Positions 7,379 to 15,988 of a DNA stretch of 35,473 bases are shown piece by piece. The DNA is from Bacillota bacterium (GTDB lineage: Bacteria > Bacillota > Sulfobacillia > Sulfobacillales > Sulfobacillaceae), in assembly GCA_021795465.1 (NCBI GenBank), contig JAJYPK010000020.1:1-35473 (forward strand). Reading direction: 5' to 3'. A program made the position numbers and the translations under genes. Each line of letters starts with the position of its first letter. Position 1 is the stretch's first letter. Below the pieces are notes generated by a model. The model was not told where the DNA came from and made no database searches. It saw nothing but the letters and a program-made list of their open reading frames with translations.

Positions 7379-7918
7379 ATGGATCCCGAATTAAAAGCCT
7401 ATTTGGATGACATGCGGCAAGACCTGACGCAACAAATAGCGGAGTCACGTAAAGAGGCCGTACAACTGAACCACGAGACTCGCCAGCACGCCGAGCAGTT
7501 GAACATTCAAACGCGCCAAGATTTGACGGCCCATGCTGAGCGATTGAACACTCAAACGCGCCAGGATTTGATGGCCCATGCTGAGCGACTGAACACTCAA
7601 ACGCGCCAAGATGTGATGGCCCATGCTGAGCGACTGAACACTCAAACGCGCCAAGATGTGATGGCCCATGCCGAGCGACTGAACACTCAAACGCGCCAAG
7701 ATGTGATGGCCCATGCCGAGCGATTGAACACTCAAACGCGCCAGGATGTGATGGCCCATGCCGAGCAACTGAACCACGAGACCCGCATCCTTTTGGAAGA
7801 TGTGCGCCATCACGTCCAACTCGTCGCCGAGGGCGTCACGACTGTCCATGACCAACTCGGACGGGACATCGCCGACCACGAAGAGCGTATCACTATCCTG
7901 GAACGCCGAAGATGGTAA
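7379..7918 (+). CDS. Repeat protein with 15-residue tandem units, probably coiled coil
   Basis: A 179-residue hydrophilic, alpha-helical looking protein. After a charged start (MDPELKAYLDDMRQDLTQQI) come six near-identical 15-residue units of the form HAERLNTQTRQDVMA (residues 37-126), a degenerate seventh (HAEQLNHETRILLED, to 141) and a non-repeat C-terminus with heptad-like spacing (VRHHVQLVAEGVTTVHDQL, then ITILERRRW). No signal peptide, membrane segment or catalytic motif is seen. The ATG is preceded by GAGGAG at good spacing. I do not recognise a family. The near-identity of the units suggests recent expansion and probably copy-number variation between strains. Neighbours are a transposase relic and a long gene-free stretch, so context gives no function. 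Confidence 0.75.
   Translation: MDPELKAYLDDMRQDLTQQIAESRKEAVQLNHETRQHAEQLNIQTRQDLTAHAERLNTQTRQDLMAHAERLNTQTRQDVMAHAERLNTQTRQDVMAHAERLNTQTRQDVMAHAERLNTQTRQDVMAHAEQLNHETRILLEDVRHHVQLVAEGVTTVHDQLGRDIADHEERITILERRRW
7487..7801 (+). repeat. 45-bp in-frame tandem repeat
   Basis: Six full 45-bp units (7487-7756) and a degenerate seventh (7757-7801), all inside one reading frame. Units differ mostly by single third-position or conservative changes (CTG/TTG, GTG/TTG, GCT/GCC). They are contiguous with no spacers, so this is not a CRISPR array. Confidence 0.9.
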
Positions 7919-8582
7919 TCGTACCGTCGTGTCCCTGGTGGAGTGACTCGAAGTCCATCATTATACCCGCTGTCACAAACCACCATGGCTCGCGGGTGAC
8001 TCTCGAAGAGTCGTTTCGCACGGATTGATCATAGGGTTCCACTAACTTCTGTGTCCTAACGGTTTGCTGAGCGGCCTTTTCCCCTGCATGGGCGTGATCT
8101 CAAGCGTGCGGTTATTCGTGGCACGATAAGCGTGGGTTTTGCATTGGGGATAGGTCGTTTGTTCGGGATCTGGTCTGGTGAAATCCTATCGGGCGGAAAA
8201 TTTGTGGAGCTATCATCGCCTGGATCTAAAAGCGACTCGCTCTTGTACGCTCTCGTCCGACGAAACGGTTGTCGGACCGCATTGCTGTGTGCGCATAGGA
8301 CTAAGTCCGGCGCCGACTAAGTGCCCTGGGCGTTTGATCCACGTCCCTATCCTACTCGTGACGGTCGTCGCGGCATTCCATGCCCATACACGCGAATTCA
8401 ATGGTCTTAGCGTGCCGATTATAGCATTAGTGTCTTTTTGTTTTTGTAAGTCGTTCTTTATGGTCGGATATATAGATCTTCTTACGATCCCGTGGTCCTG
8501 GGTAAAATCGTGCCCGTGAGTGAGGTGCGGGATGATACACTAGAGAGATACAAAGGGACTCAAAAGGGAGCGAACGTAAAGC
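7919..8582. other. Gene-poor stretch upstream of rapZ
   Basis: I see no convincing gene in these 664 bases. A small perfect hairpin GACTCT-CGA-AGAGTC (7999-8013) without a T run might end the repeat-protein transcript. Near 8442-8470 an AT-rich part holds TTGTAA, 17 bases, GATATA, a weak promoter candidate for rapZ; TACACT near 8535 is another possible -10 without a good -35. Short frames here lack ribosome binding sites and family resemblance. Confidence 0.4.
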
Positions 8583-9464
8583 ATGGATGCACCAAGACTG
8601 GTAATTATATCGGGACTGTCGGGTGCTGGGCGTACCGAGGCGATGCGGGTTTTCGAGGATCTGGGCTATTTTTGCGTCGATAACTTACCGCCGAATTTGG
8701 CCGCAAAGTTCGCCGAACTGGTGCAAAAGAGTCCAGAAGTTAAAGGCGCCGCGCTTGTGATGGATGTTCGCGGAGGCGTTTTCTTCCAAGACCTGGAGAG
8801 TTCTTTAACGGGGTTCGCAGATGCCAAAATTCCCTATCAGGTGCTCTTTCTTGAAGCCGATGAGGAAACCTTAATTCATCGGTATAAGTTATCCCGACGC
8901 CGCCATCCGCTGGAAGCGCAGGGACGGTTGGTGGAAGCGTTACGGCGCGAGAAAGAAACCTTGGGGGCCCTGCGCGGGTTGGCCGATGTGGTCATCGATA
9001 CCTCGGGTCTCACTTCTCTTCAGTTGCGTCAACGCATCTCGACGATCTTCCGTTTAGAAGGAGGAATTTTGGCTTTTCAAGTGCGACTGGTGTCTTTTGG
9101 ATTTAAATATGGCCTGCCCAAAGACGCGGATTTGGTTTTCGATGTCCGGTTTCTCCCCAATCCTTATTATGTGGATGACTTACGTAAGTTGACCGGGAAT
9201 GATCCGGCGGTCGATGCTTATGTGATGCGATTTCCCTTGGCCCAGGAGACATTGACACGACTAGAAAGTCTCCTGACGTTCTTAACGCCCCAATTTCAGC
9301 AAGAAGGCAAACCCCAGGTGACCGTTGCGATGGGATGCACAGGGGGCCAACACCGCTCCGTGGTCTTTGCCAACCGACTTAGCACCTATTTGGAAAACAA
9401 CTTGGGTCTGGCCGTGGCTGTGGAGCATCGCGATTTAGTACTAGCTCGGAGGGCCGAGCGTTAG
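8583..9464 (+). CDS. rapZ: RapZ/YvcJ family nucleotide-binding protein
   Basis: A 293-residue P-loop protein. Residues 11-18 (GLSGAGRT) are the Walker A motif, followed by the family blocks LGYFCVDNLPPNL, MDVRGGVFF (Walker B region) and FLEADEETLIHRYKLSRRRHPL. The C-terminal domain has FGFKYGLPKDADLVFDVRFL, NPYYVDDLRKLTGND and GCTGGQHRSV. In E. coli RapZ controls glmS through small RNAs; in Bacillus YvcJ binds and hydrolyses nucleotides and affects competence. Which role applies here is not visible, and glmS in this window has its own ribozyme. Start ATG 8583 follows AGGGAG. The stop TAG directly abuts the yvcK ATG at 9465, and the order rapZ-yvcK-whiA is the classical Firmicute and Actinobacterial cluster. 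Confidence 0.95.
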   Translation: MDAPRLVIISGLSGAGRTEAMRVFEDLGYFCVDNLPPNLAAKFAELVQKSPEVKGAALVMDVRGGVFFQDLESSLTGFADAKIPYQVLFLEADEETLIHRYKLSRRRHPLEAQGRLVEALRREKETLGALRGLADVVIDTSGLTSLQLRQRISTIFRLEGGILAFQVRLVSFGFKYGLPKDADLVFDVRFLPNPYYVDDLRKLTGNDPAVDAYVMRFPLAQETLTRLESLLTFLTPQFQQEGKPQVTVAMGCTGGQHRSVVFANRLSTYLENNLGLAVAVEHRDLVLARRAER

Positions 9465-10775
9465 ATGTGGCGGCTACTCACTCCGGGTTTAAAACTTAAA
9501 CGCTATTTGGCGTCGGTAGCACTCGGCTTTATGGCTATTGGGGGAGCCGCGCTCTTAATGGTCCATCCCGTCGTATCGCATCCCAACCTGAAATGGGTGC
9601 TGGTCTGGGCGGGTCTACTTCTCGTGGTCTTTGGGTCGGCGCGCGTGAGTCAAACCATTACCGAAGCCATCGGATCTGATCGATGGGCGGGTCTTTTGTA
9701 TTCGCGGCGGCATCTGGCCCGGGGCCCGCGCATCGTTGCACTGGGAGGTGGAACCGGATTGCCCAGTGTTTTACGAGGGCTGAAAAACTATACATCCAAC
9801 CTGACCGCCATTGTTACCGTGGCCGACGATGGGGGGAGTTCCGGGCGGCTGCGGGGTGATCTCGGGATGTTGCCGCCTGGTGACATCCGTAATTGCATGA
9901 TTGCCTTGGCGGATACGGAACCCTTGATGGAGCGACTCTTTCAACATCGATTTGAGTCCGGGGAGCTTGCGGGCCATAATTTTGGTAATCTCTTTTTAGC
10001 GGCCATGGAGCAGGTGGTCGGAGACTTCGTGACAGGGCTTGGGGAATCGAGCCGGGTTCTCGCGGTTCGTGGAACGGTGCTTCCCGCCACATTGGATAAT
10101 GTGACGTTGAATGCCAAACTGTCGGATGGCCAAGTGATTCAAGGCGAAAGCCAGATCGGTCATGCTCCGATTCCTATTCAAAAAATTTGGATGGATCCGC
10201 CTGATGCGACGCCTTTGGTGGAGGCGATTGATGCGATCAACGCGGCAGACATGATCATCCTGGGGCCGGGATCGCTCTACACATCCGTATTGCCGAATCT
10301 CTTGGTGGCGCCCATTGCCACCGCGATTCGGCAGAGTAAGGCTCTCAAAGTGTATGTATCCAATGTCATGACGCAACCTGGTGAAACGGACCACTTCGCC
10401 GTAATCGACCATGTGACGGCATTGCAACAGCACGTCGGTGTCGGTCTCATCGATGTGGTGTTGGTTAACAATGAACCCATTCCAGACCGTGTGCGGGAGC
10501 GATACCGACGGCAAGGCGCAGAGCCGGTGGGTATTCCTGAAGATACGCGCCTTGGCCCGATCCTCGTGGTGCCGGAAGACCTTCTCTCGGTGGACACCGT
10601 CGTGCGTCACGATCCAGAAAAATTGGCGCGGTCGCTGTTGAGAATATTGCTTCGCCTACGGCCTAAATGGGCCGAAGGTAGAATAGGAGACGCCTTATGG
10701 CTCGAAACCCGACTACGCGTAAAGCGGTCCGCATTCCCGGATGGAGCTACTCCCGACAGGTCAAGGCGGAGTTAG
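9465..10775 (+). CDS. yvcK: YvcK/CofD-like protein, membrane-anchored form
   Basis: A 436-residue protein of the YvcK/CofD-like family. In Bacillus YvcK is needed for growth on gluconeogenic carbon sources and binds UDP-sugars. The core starts with RIVALGGGTGLPSVLRGL (GGGTG at 94-98), then VTVADDGGSSGRLRGDLGML, PPGDIRNCMIALAD, GHNFGNLFLAAM and ILGPGSLYTSVLPNLL. Unlike Bacillus YvcK, about 85 residues precede the core and contain two membrane helices (about 14-33 and 42-57), as in many Clostridia and Actinobacteria. The gene starts at the base after the rapZ stop. Its last 79 bases overlap the start of whiA in another frame, a long overlap that suggests the C-terminal tail is unconstrained. 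Confidence 0.93.
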   Translation: MWRLLTPGLKLKRYLASVALGFMAIGGAALLMVHPVVSHPNLKWVLVWAGLLLVVFGSARVSQTITEAIGSDRWAGLLYSRRHLARGPRIVALGGGTGLPSVLRGLKNYTSNLTAIVTVADDGGSSGRLRGDLGMLPPGDIRNCMIALADTEPLMERLFQHRFESGELAGHNFGNLFLAAMEQVVGDFVTGLGESSRVLAVRGTVLPATLDNVTLNAKLSDGQVIQGESQIGHAPIPIQKIWMDPPDATPLVEAIDAINAADMIILGPGSLYTSVLPNLLVAPIATAIRQSKALKVYVSNVMTQPGETDHFAVIDHVTALQQHVGVGLIDVVLVNNEPIPDRVRERYRRQGAEPVGIPEDTRLGPILVVPEDLLSVDTVVRHDPEKLARSLLRILLRLRPKWAEGRIGDALWLETRLRVKRSAFPDGATPDRSRRS

Positions 10776-11575
10776 CATCGCTACCACTTCCGGATCCCAT
10801 TCACGCCTATGCCGAACTTTTAGGGGTGTTGGGTTCTAAAGAGTTGGGACCCGGGGCTGTAACACTTAAGGTTCACAACGTGGCGATGGCGCGGCGTGGG
10901 TTTCGGGTGATGAAGCTCCTGGAGCTCAACCCGCGATTGGAGTCGCATCAGGCTGGAAGAATCCAGTACACCTTGAAAGGTCATGCCGCGACTCGCGTAG
11001 ATATGACGATGGCGAGTGCGGCCTCGTGGCTAACGGGATGCTTTTTAGTAAGGGGATACCTAGGACATCCCGAAAGTGGGGCAGCCCACCTGGAATTTTG
11101 GGTCCCCAATGCCGAACTCCAAAGCCTTATTGCGGATACTTTAGGCACGCTACACCTGCGGGCCAAAATTCTCCCCCGGCGCGGTGGCTATTTAATTTAT
11201 CTCAAAGATCGGAGCCAAATCCGGGTTTTTTTAGGGCAGGTCGGGGCCCATCGTGCGATGCTGGAGTGGGAAAGTGTCGATGTAGTGCGTCACATGAAAA
11301 ATCAGGTGAATCGTTTGGTCAATTCGGAAACCGCAAACCTGCGGCGCACCGTGGAGTCCGGACTCACGCAGGCGGAGCTTTTAGGACGCCTTTTGACACT
11401 ACCGGGTAACCAGAATTGGAGCGAGACCTCCAAGACCCTGGCTAGACTCCGCATCCAACATCCGGACTGGTCCTTAAGAGAGTTGGGTCAAGCTATGCGT
11501 CCGCCGCTATCGAAATCTGCAGTCAACCATCGGATGCGAAAATTACTACAGGGAATTCCAGAGGGATGGATTTAA
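10697..11575 (+). CDS. whiA: WhiA family DNA-binding regulator
   Basis: A 292-residue WhiA protein: an N-terminal domain related to LAGLIDADG endonucleases (residues 18-200, beginning SYSRQVKAELASLPL and with LGVLGSK and MTMASAASWLTGCFLVRGYL) and a C-terminal helix-turn-helix (about 228-290, with HPDWSLRELGQAM and LSKSAVNHRMRKL, the WhiA signature). In Actinobacteria WhiA controls sporulation division genes; in Bacilli it affects cell division and chromosome segregation. The start ATG 10697 has TAGGAGA as ribosome binding site and lies inside the yvcK 3' end, so the three-gene cluster is probably one operon. No terminator is obvious downstream. Confidence 0.95.
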   Translation: MARNPTTRKAVRIPGWSYSRQVKAELASLPLPDPIHAYAELLGVLGSKELGPGAVTLKVHNVAMARRGFRVMKLLELNPRLESHQAGRIQYTLKGHAATRVDMTMASAASWLTGCFLVRGYLGHPESGAAHLEFWVPNAELQSLIADTLGTLHLRAKILPRRGGYLIYLKDRSQIRVFLGQVGAHRAMLEWESVDVVRHMKNQVNRLVNSETANLRRTVESGLTQAELLGRLLTLPGNQNWSETSKTLARLRIQHPDWSLRELGQAMRPPLSKSAVNHRMRKLLQGIPEGWI

Positions 11576-11996
11576 GTGACCCAGCCTGGTTTTGCGCCAA
11601 TGACGCGTGGTTGAGTGGTGGGACCACGCTTGGGTGTTTCGCACCATTGGTACGGCTCAGGGTCGCTTTTGCAATGCGCTTCGCGATTATGTCGCAATTT
11701 TTCTGATTGTTGAAAATGGTCAAATGGGCTTGCCGGAATGGACCATTGGACCCCAGTTATTACACCGCCGTTGTAATCTAATAGCGATAGAAGTGCCTCG
11801 ATCTGACGGGGTCTAAAGAAGAGTTTTTTCAGGCTTCGTGGATGTCCTCTCGGATCGAACACGGTTGGGGCAGTTAACTGGCGCATTAATTGCTTTTCCC
11901 AAGGTGATTGTTGAGATCCGTGACAGGGGACACTAGCCGGGGATTCACGGTCAGTTCTGAACACTGGAACGCGAGATGGTTGAAAGGACGGTCCCG
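11576..11996. other. Intergenic stretch between whiA and the MFS gene
   Basis: No gene is supported. A minus-strand frame of 143 codons (12003-11572) overlaps both neighbours and resembles nothing I know. CCGTGA and TCACGG (about 11918-11950) form a weak inverted repeat with a long loop. Confidence 0.35.
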
Positions 11997-13205
11997 ATGA
12001 CACGATCTCAAGGTGCTCTAGTAACTGGGCGCACGGTGGCGAAACTCGGGGAAGGCATTTTTGAGATTGCCATGCTGTGGACGGTAATACACCTGATCGA
12101 TGCGCCGTGGTCCTTGGCCGGGGTCGTTGTGGTGGGGAATGTCGTCGCTACCATTTTTCTTCCCTGGGCCGGTCATATCGTAGACCGACGCCCTCAGCAA
12201 CGTCGCCTCATTGCGATGTGGGCTGACATAATAGCGGGGTTTGCCTTTGTCGTGGTTGCCTTGGTGTGGTCCTATCTAGGAAGACACCAGGAGTATCTGG
12301 TTATTCTTCTGATTACCGCGGTGCAAAGTGCTTTAGTGGCGTTCTTGTTCCCCGCATTAGGTGCTCTGTGGCAAGGCATGCTTCAGGATGATACGCGACA
12401 GACCGCCAATAGTGTATATACGGCCGCGCAATCCAGTGCCGGATTAGTCGGGATGGTCCTCGGTGGGGCGGTCATATCAGTCGTATCGTTCCAGATGGTG
12501 TTGGGGATCGTGGCGGCTTCTTTTGGGGTGTCGAGTATCTGTAGTGCGATCATAAGGCCCGGTACCGTTGCGGACGGGGCCTCTTCCTCGTCCTCGGAGA
12601 TGCCAGGATTCATGGCATGGCGACAATTCGTGCGCAATTCTAGTGCCCGTTTCTTTATTGCGGTGGCGGCTACGGTTAACGGGGGATTAATTGCAGTCAT
12701 GACCATTTTGCCCTTCTACGTGATGCGCAATTTACATGGCAATGGGGTCCTTCTCGGGATCATCGAAGCCTTATTTATGGGGGGCATGATTGGGGGAAGT
12801 GTCATCAGTCGATGGATCCACGGGCGACCCGCCGATGTCTTGCGCCTCGGTTTGGCCGGGATTGTCGGTGCTCTGTTTTGTCTCGGGATATGGCCGACGC
12901 GATGGGGGACGGCAAGCGCTATGCTTGTTATTGGCGTATCAGTGGGTGTGCTTTCCGTGGTGGTTATGACCTGGAGTCAAAAGGCGATTGCCCCCACGCA
13001 ATACGGAAAGTATTTGGCGGCTTCCAGTATGGTTAGTACGATCATCCAACCCACGCTGGCGGCGGCGGCAGGTCTCGCTGCCAGCCTTCTGGGTACCCCG
13101 TGGATTTATACCGCCGTGGCAATGGGAATGGCCATCATCACCAGTACACTTTTGATACGTACGCGACGTAAGGTTGCGGCAGAATGGGTGAACGGCACCC
13201 GGTAG
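11997..13205 (+). CDS. Major facilitator superfamily transporter
   Basis: A 402-residue protein with about 12 hydrophobic segments and the loop-2 pattern GHIVDRRPQQRR, the form of the MFS G-x-x-x-D-R-x-x-R motif between helices 2 and 3. The overall style resembles the MFS_3 (enterobactin exporter-like) or macrolide efflux groups; the substrate cannot be told from sequence. I prefer ATG 11997 to the in-frame ATG 11976 because AAAGGA lies eight bases before 11997. It stands alone and ends in a terminator whose stem contains the last codons. Confidence 0.85.
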   Translation: MTRSQGALVTGRTVAKLGEGIFEIAMLWTVIHLIDAPWSLAGVVVVGNVVATIFLPWAGHIVDRRPQQRRLIAMWADIIAGFAFVVVALVWSYLGRHQEYLVILLITAVQSALVAFLFPALGALWQGMLQDDTRQTANSVYTAAQSSAGLVGMVLGGAVISVVSFQMVLGIVAASFGVSSICSAIIRPGTVADGASSSSSEMPGFMAWRQFVRNSSARFFIAVAATVNGGLIAVMTILPFYVMRNLHGNGVLLGIIEALFMGGMIGGSVISRWIHGRPADVLRLGLAGIVGALFCLGIWPTRWGTASAMLVIGVSVGVLSVVVMTWSQKAIAPTQYGKYLAASSMVSTIIQPTLAAAAGLAASLLGTPWIYTAVAMGMAIITSTLLIRTRRKVAAEWVNGTR

Positions 13206-13214
13206 GTGCCGTTT
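13191..13214 (+). terminator. Rho-independent terminator after the MFS gene
   Basis: AACGGCACC (13191-13199), a five-base loop and GGTGCCGTT (13205-13213), then T and CGACCTT. The 9-bp stem is perfect and the MFS stop TAG (13203-13205) lies in the loop; the T run is short. Confidence 0.65.
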
Positions 13215-13360
13215 CGACCTTAATGCGCTTCACGGGTTGTCGATCTCCCCTGCAATTTTCCCCATAGCGACAAGCTTTAAATTGTGTATGGCGTATCTCT
13301 AGTCTGCATTTTCAAAAGACTATGTTTTTTGGGATTTTGGCACAATACAAGGGGATTGCG

Positions 13361-13389
13361 TCGACGTCGAAAAATCTTAGGCGTATAAT
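13361..13389 (+). promoter_or_regulatory. Probable promoter of the nuo operon
   Basis: TCGACG (13361-13366), 17 bases, TATAAT (13384-13389). The -10 is perfect and the -35 has four of six consensus bases. It is 61 bases before the nuoA start and no other gene intervenes. Confidence 0.6.
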
Positions 13390-13395
13390 ACTACA

Positions 13396-13411
13396 TGTGA
13401 ATTAGTGAACA
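13396..13411 (+). promoter_or_regulatory. Weak Rex-like box just downstream of the nuo -10
   Basis: TGTGAA-TTAG-TGAACA resembles the Rex consensus TGTGAA-N4-TTCACA: the first half-site is exact and the second matches four of six. It sits at the expected transcription start, where binding would block initiation, and a rex gene lies downstream of the operon. This is an inference from a partial match. Confidence 0.3.
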
Positions 13412-13450
13412 TACGCGAGAAAAGGGACCGGATTGAAGGGTGGCGGGTAG

Positions 13451-13801
13451 ATGACGGGATATGCGGCATTGTTATTATATTTAATCGTAGCGTTTCTTGT
13501 GGCCCTCGGTATATCTTTTGTTTCGGAACTGATGGGGCCCAAAGCGCCCGGGGGTTTGAAGGAGACGACGTATGAGTCGGGAATTGTCCCGGAGGCCCCC
13601 GTGGGATATTTTTCGGTGCGGTTTTATCGGGTGGCGATGTTTTTCATGATCTTTGATGTGGCGGTGATGGCTTTGTATCCCTGGGCAACGAGCCTTAAGA
13701 TGTTGCACCAGGCGGGCTTTGAAAAAGCCATCGTATTTCTAGGGATCGTAGCGATCGGATTTGCCTATGTTTGGAACAGGGGGGGATTTCAGTGGGATTA
13801 G
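13451..13801 (+). CDS. nuoA: NADH-quinone oxidoreductase subunit A
   Basis: A 116-residue membrane subunit of complex I with three hydrophobic segments. The NuoA signature is clear: [11 protein letters not shown], then [20 protein letters not shown] with the conserved acidic residues of helix 2. It helps form the quinone channel with NuoH, NuoJ and NuoK. It is the first gene of the complete nuo operon, 61 bases after a probable promoter, with a loose GGGTGGCGGG ribosome binding site. Its 3' end overlaps the nuoB start. Confidence 0.95.
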   Translation: MTGYAALLLYLIVAFLVALGISFVSELMGPKAPGGLKETTYESGIVPEAPVGYFSVRFYRVAMFFMIFDVAVMALYPWATSLKMLHQAGFEKAIVFLGIVAIGFAYVWNRGGFQWD

Positions 13802-14322
13802 CCCCGTCAGTACAAGAAGAAGCTGAAAAGTCGATCTTACTCACGTCTGTGCAAAAAATGGGTCGTTGGGCCCAGAAGTCTTCGTTATGGCCAGCTACGT
13901 TCGGCCTGGCTTGTTGCGCCATCGAAATGATGAGTGTCACCAACTCACGCTATGACCTGGCACGTTTTGGCTCGGAAGTGTTTCGTGCTTCTCCGCGCCA
14001 AGCCGATCTGATGATTGTGGCCGGACGTGTCAGTCAGAAAATGGCGCCGATATTACGGACAATTTGGGAACAGATGCCTGAACCCAAATGGGTCATTTCG
14101 ATGGGCGCATGTGCCTCATCGGGCGGCGTGTTTGACAACTATGCCATTATCCAAGGCGTCGACCATGTGGTGCCTGTGGATATCTATGTGCCTGGGTGTC
14201 CGCCTAACCCGGAGGCACTCATGTTCGGCATCTTGAAACTGCAAGAGATGATTCTTCAAGGTGTTCCGCCAAAGTATCTTCAGCTTGAAAAAGAAAGGCG
14301 GGCGGCCATCGGTGAATCGTAA
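13792..14322 (+). CDS. nuoB: NADH-quinone oxidoreductase subunit B
   Basis: A 176-residue peripheral-arm subunit carrying the terminal 4Fe-4S cluster N2 that passes electrons to quinone. Ligands are Cys41 and Cys42 (LACCAIEMM), Cys107 ([10 protein letters not shown]) and Cys136 ([12 protein letters not shown]), numbered from GTG 13792. I chose this GTG because a G-rich ribosome binding site (AGGGGGGGA) lies about six bases upstream; an in-frame ATG at 13771 has none. The start overlaps the end of nuoA by ten bases. Confidence 0.95.
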   Translation: MGLAPSVQEEAEKSILLTSVQKMGRWAQKSSLWPATFGLACCAIEMMSVTNSRYDLARFGSEVFRASPRQADLMIVAGRVSQKMAPILRTIWEQMPEPKWVISMGACASSGGVFDNYAIIQGVDHVVPVDIYVPGCPPNPEALMFGILKLQEMILQGVPPKYLQLEKERRAAIGES

Positions 14323-14773
14323 CGATCTGGAGATTTTAGACCGACTGGACTCACGATTTCCGGGAAGCCTGACTCGGGTGGCCACGGTGGACCAGCCCAC
14401 GGTGGTGGTGCCTAAAGAAATGCTTTTGGCTATCTTTGAGCATGTCAAGAATACCGAAGGGTATGCACTTTGTCTTGACGTCCTAGCGGTAGATAATTTT
14501 CCGACCCGACCCCGATTTGAATTGGTGTACCACCTCTTTCATCCCCAAAAATTCTCGCGGCTACGCGTGAAAAGCCAGGTGGGAATCGATGAAGAAATTG
14601 CGTCGGCGACCGGAATTTGGCCGGGAACTAATTGGCCCGAGCGTGAAGCGTATGATTTATTTGGTATTGTGTTTTCCGGGCATCCACAGTTAACACGTAT
14701 CTACTTACCTGACGATTGGGATGGACATCCACTCCGCAAGGACTATCCCTTGACTGGGAACCGCGTGGATTAG
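14312..14773 (+). CDS. nuoC: NADH-quinone oxidoreductase subunit C
   Basis: A 153-residue 30-kDa-type subunit of the peripheral arm. It has the family signature [21 protein letters not shown] followed by [20 protein letters not shown]. NuoC and NuoD are separate genes here, not fused as in E. coli. The start is GTG 14312 ([12 protein letters not shown]), overlapping the nuoB stop by 11 bases with AAAGGCGGG upstream. A longer in-frame start inside nuoB is less likely because it has no fitting ribosome binding site. Confidence 0.94.
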   Translation: MNRNDLEILDRLDSRFPGSLTRVATVDQPTVVVPKEMLLAIFEHVKNTEGYALCLDVLAVDNFPTRPRFELVYHLFHPQKFSRLRVKSQVGIDEEIASATGIWPGTNWPEREAYDLFGIVFSGHPQLTRIYLPDDWDGHPLRKDYPLTGNRVD

Positions 14774-14791
14774 GGGAGGAGGATCCGACGG

Positions 14792-15988
14792 ATGGCAACG
14801 ACTGAGAGTGGCATGATCGACAAAGAAACTATGATTATTAATTTGGGCCCCCAGCATCCGAGTACCCATGGAGTGTTGCGGGTACGACTCGAATTAGACG
14901 GGGAACGTGTCGTCAACGCTGAGCCGGTGATTGGATATTTGCATACGGGTTTCGAGAAGACGGCAGAGAGCCTTACATATCAGCAGTGTAACACCATCAC
15001 CGATCGTCTCGATTATCTGGCGCCGATGACCAACAATTTGGCTTACGTGTTAGCGGTAGAAAAATTGATGAATCTCGAAGTTCCCAAGCGCGCCCAGTAT
15101 ATTCGGGTGCTGTTCTCTGAACTGACGCGGGTGGCCAGCCACCTCGTATGGTTGGGGACCCACGTGATGGACCTGGGCGCCATGAGTCTCTTCTTTTATA
15201 CTATGCGCGAACGTGAGGTCATCTTGGACCTCATCGAGGCCGCAGCGGGCGTGCGCATGAATCCGAGTTATTTTCGGGTGGGAGGATTGGCTTATGACAT
15301 TCCCGATGGGTTTCATGAGAAGGTTCATGCGTTTGTCAAAGACTTTCCACGGTGGATGCAGTCCTATCGCAACCTCTTCGAGGGCAATCCTCTCATTAAT
15401 GAGAGGCTCCAAGGAATTTCCTACGTCACGCAAGAACAATGTCTTGGGTTGTCCGTGACCGGCCCGAACTTGCGGGCGACAGGTTTGGCGTTGGACCTCC
15501 GGAAAGTCGAACCGTACAGCGCCTACGAAGAGTTTGCGTTTGATGTGCCGCTGCGTACCGAAGGGGATGCCTATGCGAGATTCTGGGTGCGCGTGGACGA
15601 AATTTACGAGTCGATGAAAATCATCGAACAAGCCCTCGACAAGATTACCCCCCACGGTGCTTACACCACCTCGGACCGTAAGGTCGCGCTTCCCCCGCGC
15701 GAAGAAATTTACGGGAATATGGAAGCACTTATCCATCAATTTAAGCTGGTCACAGCAGGCTTTCCCGTTCCCCAGGGTGAGGTGTACCAGGCGGTAGAAG
15801 GTCCTCGTGGGGAGATGGGATTTTACCTCGTGTCGGACGGCGGGCCTAAACCCTATCGGTGGCGCGCTCGCACACCATCTTTCTATAATTTGCAGACGCT
15901 TCCGATTATGTCGCGCGACGGACTTGTGGCCGACGTGATTACGGCGATCGGTAGTATAGATATTATGTTGGGAGATGTCGATAAATGA
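14792..15988 (+). CDS. nuoD: NADH-quinone oxidoreductase subunit D
   Basis: A 398-residue 49-kDa-type subunit that forms the quinone-binding pocket with NuoB. Signatures: NLGPQHPSTHGVLR (quinone-site His in the HPSTHG loop), EPVIGYLHTGFEKTAE, and DRLDYLAPMTNN (quinone-site Tyr). The C-terminus ends ITAIGSIDIMLGDVDK, typical of the family. A strong GGAGGAGG ribosome binding site precedes ATG 14792, and the stop overlaps the nuoE start by ATGA. Confidence 0.96.
   Translation: MATTESGMIDKETMIINLGPQHPSTHGVLRVRLELDGERVVNAEPVIGYLHTGFEKTAESLTYQQCNTITDRLDYLAPMTNNLAYVLAVEKLMNLEVPKRAQYIRVLFSELTRVASHLVWLGTHVMDLGAMSLFFYTMREREVILDLIEAAAGVRMNPSYFRVGGLAYDIPDGFHEKVHAFVKDFPRWMQSYRNLFEGNPLINERLQGISYVTQEQCLGLSVTGPNLRATGLALDLRKVEPYSAYEEFAFDVPLRTEGDAYARFWVRVDEIYESMKIIEQALDKITPHGAYTTSDRKVALPPREEIYGNMEALIHQFKLVTAGFPVPQGEVYQAVEGPRGEMGFYLVSDGGPKPYRWRARTPSFYNLQTLPIMSRDGLVADVITAIGSIDIMLGDVDK

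Noticed and set aside
7487-7801. Possible CRISPR array
   Set aside because: Units are contiguous with no spacers, keep one reading frame and no cas genes are near; it is a coding tandem repeat.
8178-8519. 113-codon frame before rapZ
   Set aside because: No ribosome binding site, odd composition (many Cys and Trp) and no recognisable pattern.
11572-12003. 143-codon minus-strand frame between whiA and the MFS gene
   Set aside because: Overlaps the starts or ends of both neighbours, lacks a ribosome binding site and resembles no known family.
13384-13405. Second BlaI/MecI box upstream of nuoA (ACTACATGTG)
   Set aside because: Only one half-site matches; the second half is absent.
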